DNA of 64,000 nucleotides, taken from positions 1-64,000 of the forward strand of contig JBFGKE010000018.1 of NCBI GenBank assembly GCA_041576815.1. The letters are read 5' to 3'. The notes beneath the pieces were generated by a model. It was not told the DNA's origin and made no database searches. It saw only the letters and a list, made by a program, of their open reading frames with translations. This document shows, piece after piece, positions 1 to 8,012 of the stretch; within the stretch, counting starts at the first letter, position 1; every line of letters begins with the position of its first letter. A program made the translations under genes and the position numbers. The DNA is from SG8-38 sp041576815 (lineage in GTDB: Bacteria > Myxococcota_A > Polyangia > Polyangiales > Houyiibacteriaceae).

Positions 1-373
1 ACAAACAGGCTCGCGCCAACGCTAGTGGTTCTTTATCTCGTCATCGCGCCGAACCCGATTCGCGATGACCAGCCCGTTCAAATGACGCCTAGGCTAGAAG
101 CACAGGCAAGCTTCTAACTTCGACGGCTCCTTTGGCTTTACTTAGGCCGCGAGAGCAACTGCGTTATCGTTGGCAGTTGTACGTCCCAAACGTATTTACG
201 TCGTGCTTGGGCCGACGGACACGCAACCGAACTTTCTTCATCCCCGTCGAAACCGGTCGCCCCCAGAATTTCAAAGACCTGCACAATATGCGGTCGATTG
301 GGGCTTAGCGCAATGGGGCGCCCGAAAAACCCTTGACAACGGAGCTCGCACGAAGACACCAGTAAAGCGAGCG
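1..373. other. Upstream stretch without a convincing gene
   Basis: No reading frame here has the strong third-position G/C bias of the neighbouring genes. A frame open from the window edge to a TAA at 115-117 and a second one ending in TGA at 66-68 could be the tail of a gene lying outside, but neither is recognisable. A TTGACA box lies at 333-338 without a convincing -10 element at the right distance. This stretch probably holds the promoter of the carotenoid oxygenase gene. Confidence 0.4.
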
Positions 374-1828
374 ATGACCATGCCCCTCATCCAATTCCAC
401 GCCATGCATCGCCGAGCCTTTCTGCGCGCAGCCTCCGCGGCGTCCGTCGCCATGGGCTTGCCCTGGGCCGGGTGCTCGGAGAGCCAGGCCGGGGGCCCCA
501 TGAACGGGATCCCCGCGGTCGACTCGGACACACCCTGGTGGCAACAGCACAATTTCGCTTCGGTGGTCGAGGAGCTCGACGTTGCGAACCTCGAGGTGCG
601 CGGCGCAATTCCACCCGAGCTCGACGGGGTGTATTTGCGCAACGGCTCGAACCCGCGCCAGGGCGACAACACCCATTGGTTTCTCGGCGACGGCATGATT
701 CACGGCGTGCGTCTCGAGCGGGGGCGCGCATCTTGGTACCGAAACCGCTACGTGCGTACGCCATGGCTCGAAAACGGCTCCTCCGGGGTGCCGGGCGGCC
801 CCAACACCCATGCCAACGTGAGTCTCGTCCACCATGCGGGCCGGGTCCTCGCGTCGGGCGAGGTAGGCTTTCCATACGAGATCGACCCGACGGATCTTTC
901 GACCGTCGGGCCCCATGACTTCGACGGGGGGCTCGAAACGAATTTCACGGCGCATCCTGCGATCGACCCTGCGACCGGCTACCTGCACTTCTTCGGCTAC
1001 GGTTTCTTGCCTGGTGCGTTCCTCATCTACTGTGTGGCGGATGCGGACGGGGCGCTGATCCAATGCGAGCCGGTCGACATTCCCGCGTCCACGATGATGC
1101 ACTCGTTCGCAATCACCGATCGCGACGTCGTCTTCTGGGACTTACCGGTGCTGTTCGACCTCGGTGTGTTTTCGGAGAGGGGTTTTCCGTTTCGATGGGA
1201 TGCCTCGCACCCGGCCCGAATCGGCGTGATGCCGCTTGGCGGGCTGGCAAGCGACATTCGATGGGTCCAGATAGATCCCTGCTACGTCTTTCACACGCTC
1301 AACGCATTTCGCGAGGGCGGCGAGATCGTCATCGACGTGTGCCGCTACGACGAGATCATGAATGGCGAGCGGTTCGGATCAATCGATCCCGAGCTTCGAC
1401 GTTGGCGGATCGACACGGGCGGCGAGAGCCTCGCGTTTTCGGATACGGTGGTCACCGACCGAACTGTCGAGTTCCCGTTTCACGACCGGCGCTTCACGGG
1501 GCGTCCCACCCGCTACGGCTGGTTCGTCCAGACGCGAGACCATCCCGACACCGTCGACCCGGGCGGGCTTCTTCGATACGACAGCCAAACCGGCGCGTTC
1601 GACGAGTGGGACCCGGGCCCGCTGCGCCAGTCCGGCGAGCCGTTTTTCGTTCCGGCCGCCGCGGGTGAGGGCGACGGCTGGCTGATCGCCTACGTCTACG
1701 ATTTCGGCGAAGACGCCTCCGACCTGGTGATCCTGAATGCCACCCAGGTCGGCGCCGGCCCGGTCGCGGAAGTGCGAATGCCGCGCCGCGTCCCGCACGG
1801 CTTTCATGGCGTGTGGGTGCCCGCATAG
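374..1828 (+). CDS. Exported carotenoid-oxygenase-family dioxygenase
   Basis: The protein belongs to the carotenoid cleavage oxygenase/RPE65 family, non-haem Fe(II) enzymes that cleave double bonds of carotenoids, retinoids or stilbenoids. The four iron-binding histidines are visible in family-typical contexts: TAHP (codon 953), MMHSF (1100), FHTLNAF (1292) and PHGFHG (second His, 1805). The N-terminus carries RRAFLRAA followed by a hydrophobic stretch and WAGC, which is a twin-arginine signal ending in a lipobox. This predicts a periplasmic, lipid-anchored, pre-folded metalloprotein, whereas most bacterial members are cytoplasmic. The frame is open further upstream (170), but ATG 374 or 404 places the Tat signal at the N-terminus. 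From 374 the product is 484 aa, normal for the family. The substrate cannot be told from sequence. Confidence 0.88.
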   Translation: MTMPLIQFHAMHRRAFLRAASAASVAMGLPWAGCSESQAGGPMNGIPAVDSDTPWWQQHNFASVVEELDVANLEVRGAIPPELDGVYLRNGSNPRQGDNTHWFLGDGMIHGVRLERGRASWYRNRYVRTPWLENGSSGVPGGPNTHANVSLVHHAGRVLASGEVGFPYEIDPTDLSTVGPHDFDGGLETNFTAHPAIDPATGYLHFFGYGFLPGAFLIYCVADADGALIQCEPVDIPASTMMHSFAITDRDVVFWDLPVLFDLGVFSERGFPFRWDASHPARIGVMPLGGLASDIRWVQIDPCYVFHTLNAFREGGEIVIDVCRYDEIMNGERFGSIDPELRRWRIDTGGESLAFSDTVVTDRTVEFPFHDRRFTGRPTRYGWFVQTRDHPDTVDPGGLLRYDSQTGAFDEWDPGPLRQSGEPFFVPAAAGEGDGWLIAYVYDFGEDASDLVILNATQVGAGPVAEVRMPRRVPHGFHGVWVPA

Positions 1829-1879
1829 CTCGTTGCCATTCGCTCCGGAATCGACGTATGCTCGCGCAAAAGGGCGAGC

Positions 1880-2941
1880 ATGGAACGCCGAGTGGAAGCC
1901 GCGATCAGCATGACCGAGGCTGCCTACGACCTGCAGGCCTCCGACCGAGAGTGGTTCCCGCAGTTGATGAAGGCAGCCGTCGATCTCATCGATCACGGGC
2001 TCGGCGTTGCGGGGCTCGTAGGGCGCGTGCCGAAAGAGCCCGGACCGGTCGACGTCGAAGAGCTGCACGTGGCCACCGGGCCCGAGGACTTCCCGGTCCG
2101 GCTCATGCGAGCGATGTCCGAGCTCCCACCCGAAAACATGCGTCCCCAGATCCATTCTGGCATCGGGGTGCTCTCCGAGGTCAACGCCGAGGAGCCTCGC
2201 TTCCTCGAAGCGTGGCGGCGGCACATCGACTACGCGCAGGACGGGCTCGGCATCACCGCGATGGACCCCGACGGCCGTGGCGTTCACATCATCGCCCCCG
2301 TGCCAGAGACGATCACCTTGAGCCGAGCCGAACGGAATCGCTGGCAGATGCTGGCGGCACACATGAGCTCGGGGCTCCGGCTGCGCCGCGTGCTTTCGAA
2401 GCTCGTCGATGGCCAATCCACCGACGAGCCGCCCACCAGCCTACCGATGGGCGCCGATGCCGTGATCGATGCGAAGACGTTTGGCGTCACCCAGGCCGCC
2501 GGTGACGCGGCGCCGACGGAATCGCAGCAGGCGCTGCGCGAAGCCGCGATCCGCATCGATCGAGCCCGCGGCCCGCTGCGAAAAGACGATCCGAACCAGG
2601 CTCTCGAGATCTGGTGGGCTCTGCTCCAGGGCAAATGGTCGATGGTGGAGTGGTTCGATACCGATCGGCGACGCTTCGTGCTCGCGCTGCCGAACGCTCC
2701 GCGTGTCGTCGACCCACGCGGTCTCACCCCCCGTGAAAGCCAGGTCGTCGCCTTCGCGGCGCTCGGTGACAGCCACAAGCTCATCGCGTATCGGCTCGGG
2801 ATTTCGCGATCGAGAGTCAGCGAGGCACTTCAGTCGGCCATGCGAAAGCTCGGGGTGAAGACCCAGCCGCAGCTCGTCGAGAAGCTTTCGGCTCTCGGCG
2901 GCGCCGGAGGCAGCGCTTTCAAAGAATCAGAGAAGCAATGA
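1880..2941 (+). CDS. LuxR-family transcriptional regulator
   Basis: The C-terminal ~60 residues form a GerE/LuxR helix-turn-helix: LTPRESQVVAFAALGDSHKL then IAYRLGIS and KLGV, matching the family pattern LTPRE...IAxxLxIS...KLGV. The N-terminal ~200 residues form no domain I recognise and lack a receiver phosphorylation site, so the input signal is unknown. GTG/ATG choices exist; ATG 1880 is used, while ATG 1910 (MTEAAYDL) would also make a sensible start. The stop overlaps the next start by 4 nt (ATGA at 2938-2941), so this regulator is translationally coupled to the DUF4397 lipoprotein and likely governs the envelope genes that follow. Confidence 0.8.
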   Translation: MERRVEAAISMTEAAYDLQASDREWFPQLMKAAVDLIDHGLGVAGLVGRVPKEPGPVDVEELHVATGPEDFPVRLMRAMSELPPENMRPQIHSGIGVLSEVNAEEPRFLEAWRRHIDYAQDGLGITAMDPDGRGVHIIAPVPETITLSRAERNRWQMLAAHMSSGLRLRRVLSKLVDGQSTDEPPTSLPMGADAVIDAKTFGVTQAAGDAAPTESQQALREAAIRIDRARGPLRKDDPNQALEIWWALLQGKWSMVEWFDTDRRRFVLALPNAPRVVDPRGLTPRESQVVAFAALGDSHKLIAYRLGISRSRVSEALQSAMRKLGVKTQPQLVEKLSALGGAGGSAFKESEKQ

Positions 2942-3738
2942 GCCGCCGCCGGCTTCCGGTCTGCGCCGCTCTGGGGCTGACCTGCGGAGTGGCCGTTGCA
3001 TGCTCGTCATCGAATGACCTTGGGGGTTCGGGAGGAGCTGGAGGAATCGGCGGGGCCGGAGGCGAGGGCGGCCAGGCTATCGTGACCGCGATGCTCCGAG
3101 TCGCGCACTTCGCCGCCGACGTCCCGGCCGCCAATGCGACCGAAGTCGACTTCTTCGTCGTGGGCGAGGGGTCCTTCAACAGCATTGGATTCGGGCGCGT
3201 CACCCAGTATGGATCGGTGCCGGTCGGCCCGGTGGTCGTGGAGGCACGCGCGCTCGGCGGGGGCGCACTGCTCGCCACCGCCTCGGACGACCTCGAGGCC
3301 GGGGGGCGCTACACCTTCGTCGCTTACAGAGACCGCGCCGAGCCCAGCGAGATGAGCCTGATGCGGTTCGACGAAGAGGTGTCCGATCTCGATCCAGCCC
3401 GCGGTCGAGTGTGGGTGGGTCACGGCGTCGACGACACGTCTTGGGCGACAGTGCAGCTGATACTCGCTGATGCAGCGGAGGTGCCCATCGCCCCGCTCGC
3501 GTTTGGCGAGCAAGCGGCGCCGCTCGATCTCGATGCCGGCCCCCACGACCTCGGTTTCGACACGACCCCGCCGTCTCCGACGATCGACTACGGCCCGTTC
3601 ACCATCGACGTGGTGGGTGGCGAAACGCTCATTTTGTTTGCCATCGACCGCGACCCGATCGACGAGTCTGCCTCCGCGGAGGTCTTTCCCATTCGGTCCG
3701 GGACCACGGGAACCGTGGACCCGCTTCCGGTTCCGTGA
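2938..3738 (+). CDS. DUF4397-domain lipoprotein
   Basis: The signal peptide ends in a lipobox-like VAVAC. A Gly-rich linker (GGSGGAGGIGGAGGEGG) of the kind common on myxobacterial surface lipoproteins follows. The rest resembles DUF4397: LRVAHFAADVPAANATEVDF near residue 52 and a second, related beta-rich half (VWVGHGVDD). DUF4397 proteins are extracytoplasmic and of unknown role, with cell-surface adhesion proposed. The gene starts inside the LuxR-type stop codon and is followed after 6 nt by the cysteine-rich lipoprotein, so the genes are probably co-transcribed. Confidence 0.75.
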   Translation: MSRRRLPVCAALGLTCGVAVACSSSNDLGGSGGAGGIGGAGGEGGQAIVTAMLRVAHFAADVPAANATEVDFFVVGEGSFNSIGFGRVTQYGSVPVGPVVVEARALGGGALLATASDDLEAGGRYTFVAYRDRAEPSEMSLMRFDEEVSDLDPARGRVWVGHGVDDTSWATVQLILADAAEVPIAPLAFGEQAAPLDLDAGPHDLGFDTTPPSPTIDYGPFTIDVVGGETLILFAIDRDPIDESASAEVFPIRSGTTGTVDPLPVP

Positions 3739-3744
3739 GATCCC

Positions 3745-4689
3745 ATGCGCACCGCCGCCACGACGATGATGCTCATCTCCCTGCTCACCGCCTCGGCTTG
3801 CCCGGGGTCACCCTGGTACGAGACGTACTCCCCCCCGTCGGATGCGCGCTTCGAAGGCATCTCAGCCGAGCCGCACACGCTTTTCGGCAGGCCCCCGGAG
3901 AACGGCCCGATCACCGAGGACTGCTGCTTGCCGACGTGCATCTACTACGAAGACGGGCAGAAAAAGACCTGGACCTCTCCGGTTTACTCGAAGGAAGACC
4001 TCCAAGCCCTGCTCGACGATTGGGTCTTGGCGGAGCCCTGGCCGGTTTTCGAAGGCAACGACTTCAACCCGCCTGCCGACGACGAGCTCGAAGACCCCTC
4101 GGTCGAACGGGTATGCGCCGTTCGCCCGCGCCTCGAGGAGTGGGATGGATCGCCGCCGGCTCCATACGACCTCATCGACTACGAATCGATCGCCGACGCG
4201 AAAGCGGACGGCGCGATGGTGACTCACAGAGGACGCTGCGGTGCCTGCTCGTCTCTTCAGAATCTAGCCGTCTACATCGCGAGGCCCAACCTCACCGAGC
4301 CTATCCGGCGCTGCGGATTCACTGGGCTCATAGACCGCGACCTGAGCCGGTTGGCGTGCATCGCCAGCCTCGGCTTCGACCTCCCGTGCGCACAGGCCTG
4401 GGACTTCAACACGCGGAACACCCAGGATGCCTGTCTGAGGGTCTGTGGAAAGGCGAGCAATCGAAAGGCGCCGGGGAACATCCGCTACGAATGCAACCCA
4501 AACGCCTTCGTGCCCGACGACATCGATCTCGTCAACGATTGCCTCGCATGCGACGAGGAGTTCAGCATTGCGCTGTTTCGCAAAGCCGCCGGGCGTTCCC
4601 GCCGTTCGTCCGGCCTACCGTCGCCGGTTTGCCGGCGCTGTGACGGCGTTTTTCGCGTCGAACACTACTACCCCTTGCCGAAGCGATGA
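3745..4689 (+). CDS. Cysteine-rich putative lipoprotein, unknown function
   Basis: I do not recognise a characterised family. The N-terminus is a short signal peptide with a lipobox-like TASAC. After that cysteine the mature chain has 16 cysteines, an even number that suits eight disulfides in the periplasm or on the cell surface. The most striking motif is HRGRCGACSSLQNLAVYI in the middle, followed by regularly spaced cysteines (RRC, LAC, LPC, DACLRVC). My unverified memory is that similar CGxCSxLQDLAVYM motifs occur in uncharacterised secreted proteins of algae and other protists. The stop overlaps the start of the beta-barrel gene by 4 nt. Confidence 0.7.
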   Translation: MRTAATTMMLISLLTASACPGSPWYETYSPPSDARFEGISAEPHTLFGRPPENGPITEDCCLPTCIYYEDGQKKTWTSPVYSKEDLQALLDDWVLAEPWPVFEGNDFNPPADDELEDPSVERVCAVRPRLEEWDGSPPAPYDLIDYESIADAKADGAMVTHRGRCGACSSLQNLAVYIARPNLTEPIRRCGFTGLIDRDLSRLACIASLGFDLPCAQAWDFNTRNTQDACLRVCGKASNRKAPGNIRYECNPNAFVPDDIDLVNDCLACDEEFSIALFRKAAGRSRRSSGLPSPVCRRCDGVFRVEHYYPLPKR

Positions 4690-5393
4690 CTCGCGCCAAA
4701 CGCCCGTGCACGTACCTCGCGCTGAGTGCGCTCGCCGTGGGTCTGAGCGCCACCGCCGCCGCTCAGTCCTCCAACGACGAAGCGGACGACGAGCCGAGCT
4801 GCAGGTCGCCGTACGACCAAACGCCGCGCGAGCCCGGGCCCTACTACAGGCCATACACTGGGCCGACCCGCTGCAACGACTGCGAGATGGATGTCCATTG
4901 CTGCACCCACCGCCTGCGCTGTCCGCGTGGCGTCCGGGTCACCGAGCACCTGAATCTCATCTTGGTCAACGTCGGCGCGACGTTCGCCGGGCGCATCGAG
5001 CTCGAATACGAACGGGCGCTCCCGACGCGATGGGTGTCGCTCTTTGGGGCCTTCTATGGAGTTGCGTACGAGAGCGTCGGGAACTCACGCCTCAGCGGTT
5101 TTGGAGGACTGGCGGGCGCGCGTGCGTATTTCATTGGCCGCGCGCCCGAAGGGCTTTGGTTCGCATGGCAAGCCGGCGGTTTTCGCCGAAACGTCCCGAG
5201 CGACCGGCGGATCGCGCTGCGGGGCCTTCAAACGGGCGGCATGTTCGGGTGGACCGGTGTCTTCGGACACTTCGCCATGACGCTCGGCGCCGGCGCCGTC
5301 TACACTTGGGGACGCGTGCAGGTGCAATCGCAGCGCGTCTACGACGGCGAGTGGAACCCCTGGCTCAAAGCGGGCGTCGGGGCGGCTTTCTGA
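4686..5393 (+). CDS. Secreted Cys-rich N-terminus with outer-membrane beta-barrel (DUF3575-like)
   Basis: A signal peptide (LALSALAVGLSATAAAQ) precedes an N-terminal region with six cysteines (RCNDC, HCC, LRC). From about residue 85 the chain shows alternating hydrophobic strands (LNLILVNVGATFAGRIELEY, then WVSLFGAFYGVAYESVG) and it ends in AGVGAAF. A C-terminal phenylalanine after beta-strands is the usual BAM signal of outer-membrane proteins. The layout resembles DUF3575-type small barrels, although that label is tentative. The gene overlaps the cysteine-rich lipoprotein by 4 nt, so the two products may work together in the outer membrane. Confidence 0.65.
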   Translation: MTRAKRPCTYLALSALAVGLSATAAAQSSNDEADDEPSCRSPYDQTPREPGPYYRPYTGPTRCNDCEMDVHCCTHRLRCPRGVRVTEHLNLILVNVGATFAGRIELEYERALPTRWVSLFGAFYGVAYESVGNSRLSGFGGLAGARAYFIGRAPEGLWFAWQAGGFRRNVPSDRRIALRGLQTGGMFGWTGVFGHFAMTLGAGAVYTWGRVQVQSQRVYDGEWNPWLKAGVGAAF

Positions 5394-5428
5394 GCGCAGA
5401 AGCCTCGCGCGATCCCGCGGTTTTGCTC

Positions 5429-5460
5429 GGAAATTGCACCCGCTCCGCCGGCTGGTTAGA
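5429..5460 (+). promoter_or_regulatory. Possible ECF-type promoter upstream of the sigma gene
   Basis: GGAAATT at 5429-5435 and GGTTAGA at 5454-5460 are separated by 18 nt. ECF sigma factors often autoregulate from promoters with a GGAA-type -35 element and a short -10 element. The match is loose and only suggestive. Confidence 0.2.
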
Positions 5461-5540
5461 TCTCGCTGAGGCCTGAGCCGTCCAATGATTTGTGATCGAC
5501 CGGACAAAGAGCCGAAGCTCGCCCCTCGCCGGTGGGCGCC

Positions 5541-6125
5541 GTGAGCGAGCGCTCGGACGAGGAGCTATTGCGCGCCTACTCGGACGGCGACACCGGTGCG
5601 TTCGAGTCGTTGTTCCACCGCTACCGGACGCCTCTCTTCAACTTCCTGTGGCGGCGTGTCGGCGACCGAGGCCGCGCGGAGGAGCTCTACCAGGAAACGT
5701 GGACCAAAGTGATCGAGCGCGCGGGCGAGTTCCGAGGCGAGGCGAAGTTCTCGACCTGGCTCTATACGATCGCCCGCAACGGTTGTATCGATCATCAGCG
5801 CAAGATGAAATACAGGCGGCATGCATCGCTCGACGAGACCGAGCGCGGCGGGGCCGATCCCAAGATCGAGCGGGTCGCCAACCCCGGGCCGGCCCCCGAT
5901 CAGCTTGCTGGCGGCGCCACGCTGAGAGACCGCATCGGCCAGGCTGTGGCGGCGTTGCCCGACGATCAGCGAGAGGTCTTTCTGCTGCGACAGCTTCAAG
6001 GGCTCGGGTTCAGCGAGATCGCCGACATCGTCGGCGTGCCGGCCAATACGGTCAAGAGCCGCATGCGGTATGCGCTCGAGCGACTGCAGCACGGACTCGA
6101 TGATTTGCGGGAGCACACAGGGTAG
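5541..6125 (+). CDS. ECF-subfamily RNA polymerase sigma factor
   Basis: Region 2 is clear (AFESLFHRYRTPLFNFLWRR, then AEELYQETWTKVI) and so is region 4 (DDQREVFLLRQL, FSEIADIVGVPANTVKSRM). Regions 1.1 and 3 are absent, as expected of an extracytoplasmic-function sigma. There are in-frame GTG codons at 5532 and 5541; GTG 5541 gives VSERSDEELL, a usual ECF start. The stop TAG shares its last base with the GTG of the next gene, which has the size and layout of an anti-sigma factor, so the pair forms a standard sigma/anti-sigma module. The inducing signal is unknown. Confidence 0.9.
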   Translation: MSERSDEELLRAYSDGDTGAFESLFHRYRTPLFNFLWRRVGDRGRAEELYQETWTKVIERAGEFRGEAKFSTWLYTIARNGCIDHQRKMKYRRHASLDETERGGADPKIERVANPGPAPDQLAGGATLRDRIGQAVAALPDDQREVFLLRQLQGLGFSEIADIVGVPANTVKSRMRYALERLQHGLDDLREHTG

Positions 6126-7111
6126 TGGAACCGAAAGACATGAACTGCGAGGAATGCAAAGAGCAGGTATTCGAGCTCATCGAGCGTGAGTCGGTCGACC
6201 CGGAGGGCGTGCATGCGATCCTCGAGCGTTGTCCCGAGTGCCGCGCGGATTTCGAAGCCATGAAGGCTGCGCTCGCCGCAGCCGCGCAGCTCGCGGTCGA
6301 GCAGCCCCCCGCTGAAATCGACAGCGCGATCCTTCGCGCGGCTGAAGCGCGCACCGAGCCCAACGTGATTCCGTTCCGTCGCCGGCTTCTGCAGGCCCCA
6401 CCGTGGGCGATGGCTGCGGTCGCGCTGCTTGCCGTCGGCGTGGGCGTGTGGTCGATTCCGCGCACCGTCCAATTCGAGGGCGAGGTCGGCGGTGCAGGGC
6501 GTGAAACCAAGGACGTCGCGGCGCTCGAGGACGCGATTGCCGAGCGGGAGGACTTCGACCAGGCGCGCGGGCTTCAGGCCAAAGCGATCGCGGAGCCCGT
6601 AGCTCCGGTCCCCGCGACTCCAACGGACGAGGCGGCGCCCGCAGAGTTGGAAAACCGCGTGCCGGCGCGCAGGGCCTCGCGTGCGCGGAAGCGTGCGGCG
6701 ACTCCACGAGCGGCGCCGATGGGAGCGGATTCGGCGGAGCTCGAAGAAGCACCGTCGGCCGCCGCCGCTCCAAGCGTGAAGGCGGCGGAATCGCAGGCGG
6801 CCTCGCGGCGTCTGGCTCGGGACGAGCTGGATGCGCAGGCCGATGCCTACGCGGGCGCGAAACCCGAAGCCGAACCGGACGACAAGCGCAAAGAGCGAGC
6901 CGTTTGCGCATCCAAGGTGGCGTCCTTCGAGAAGCGGCTGCGCAGCGAACGACGGTACGACCCCACACCGGAGGAGCAGCTCGCGATCGGGCGGTGCTAT
7001 CACACGCTTGGTGACACCAAGAAGGCACGAATCTGGCTCGACCGCGCGGCCGAGCATGGAGCGACCCGAAAGCGTGCCAGCGAGGCCCTCGAACGTTTGG
7101 GCGCAGAGTAG
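6125..7111 (+). CDS. Putative membrane anti-sigma factor with zinc-finger-like head
   Basis: The cytoplasmic head has CEEC (residues 8-11) and HAILERCPEC (His30, Cys36, Cys39), resembling the zinc-binding anti-sigma domain. The His-Cys spacing is five residues rather than the usual three. One membrane segment lies at about 94-111. The external part is a long Ala/Glu/Arg-rich linker ending in a TPR-like helix pair (GRCYHTLGDTKKARIWLDRA). It is presumed to hold the upstream sigma factor at the membrane. GTG 6125 overlaps the sigma stop by one base; ATG 6140 is an alternative start just before the CEEC motif. Confidence 0.75.
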   Translation: MEPKDMNCEECKEQVFELIERESVDPEGVHAILERCPECRADFEAMKAALAAAAQLAVEQPPAEIDSAILRAAEARTEPNVIPFRRRLLQAPPWAMAAVALLAVGVGVWSIPRTVQFEGEVGGAGRETKDVAALEDAIAEREDFDQARGLQAKAIAEPVAPVPATPTDEAAPAELENRVPARRASRARKRAATPRAAPMGADSAELEEAPSAAAAPSVKAAESQAASRRLARDELDAQADAYAGAKPEAEPDDKRKERAVCASKVASFEKRLRSERRYDPTPEEQLAIGRCYHTLGDTKKARIWLDRAAEHGATRKRASEALERLGAE

Positions 7112-7972
7112 ATGATCGGCTTTTCGCTCGGCGTGGCCTCCGCGCTTTGCTGGGCCGCGCTCGACGTGGTTCGAAAAGCGATTTCGGGGAAAGCTTCACC
7201 AGCCGCCCTCGCGGTGTTTCTCTTGGTCGGGCAGCTTCCGTTTCTCGGCGCGTGGGCAGTGGTCGACCAAACGTGGATCACCGACCCGGACTACTGGCCG
7301 CCCGCCGTGGGATCGATGGGCATGAACGCGCTTGCGAACGTGTTGTTCATGCGGTCCGTGCAGCTTTCCCCGTTGAGCCGCACGGTGCCGTTCCTTTCGC
7401 TGACTCCGGTATTCAGCGCGGTGGTTGCGATTCCGTTGCTCGGCGAGGTGCCGAGCCTGATGCACTGGGCGGGGATCTCGCTGGTCGTCGCCGGTGCGCT
7501 CGTGATCAACAGCGATCTCTCGGACTCCTGGTGGCGCTCGATTGCACACGAGAAGGGGGCGCCGCTCATGATCGCTGTGGCGGTGCTCTGGGCGGCGTCG
7601 ACCGCGCTCGACAAGCGTGCGCTTCCGCATGCGTCGCCGGCTTCGCACGCATTCCTTCTCTCCGCCGGAAGCGCAACGGTCCTCGTCTTCTGGATCGGTG
7701 CGCGCCGGAAGCAGGGCGAGCTTCGGCAGGCATTCAGCGCGCCAAAAGGACTGCTCGCGGCGATGGTCGGGTTCGCCGTCGCGGCGTTGGCGCTGCAAAT
7801 GTTGGCGCTGCAATGGCTCTGGGTGGCCGTGCTCGAGACCCTCAAGCGCGCCTTCGGGGTGTTGGGCAGCATCGTGCTCGGGCGGGCGGTCTTTGGGGAG
7901 CCGATCACAGGCCGAAAGCTCGTGGCCGCATCGCTGATGGTCGCGGGAACGGGCCTTCTCGCGCTCATTTAG
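7112..7972 (+). CDS. EamA/DMT-family transporter
   Basis: This is a 286-aa, very hydrophobic protein with about ten predicted membrane helices in two five-helix halves, typical of the drug/metabolite transporter superfamily. The first half contains the conserved region around LSRTVPFLSLTPVFSAVVA and GEVPSLMHWAGISLVVAGAL. The second half repeats the pattern with LGRAVFGEPITGRKLVAASL. ATG 7112 directly abuts the stop of the anti-sigma gene, so it is probably in the same transcript. The substrate is not predictable. Confidence 0.85.
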   Translation: MIGFSLGVASALCWAALDVVRKAISGKASPAALAVFLLVGQLPFLGAWAVVDQTWITDPDYWPPAVGSMGMNALANVLFMRSVQLSPLSRTVPFLSLTPVFSAVVAIPLLGEVPSLMHWAGISLVVAGALVINSDLSDSWWRSIAHEKGAPLMIAVAVLWAASTALDKRALPHASPASHAFLLSAGSATVLVFWIGARRKQGELRQAFSAPKGLLAAMVGFAVAALALQMLALQWLWVAVLETLKRAFGVLGSIVLGRAVFGEPITGRKLVAASLMVAGTGLLALI

Positions 7973-8012
7973 CGCCTTGGCAAGAACCCCGAGAATCCGC
8001 TAATGCTGAAGG

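Noticed and set aside
1..117. A frame open from the window edge to TAA at 115-117 as a partial gene
   Set aside because: Only 38 codons are visible, they lack host codon bias, and nothing is recognisable, so it is mentioned only as part of the upstream stretch.
333..338. TTGACA as the -35 box of a promoter for the carotenoid oxygenase gene
   Set aside because: No acceptable -10 element is found 16-18 nt downstream, so it is not listed as a promoter.
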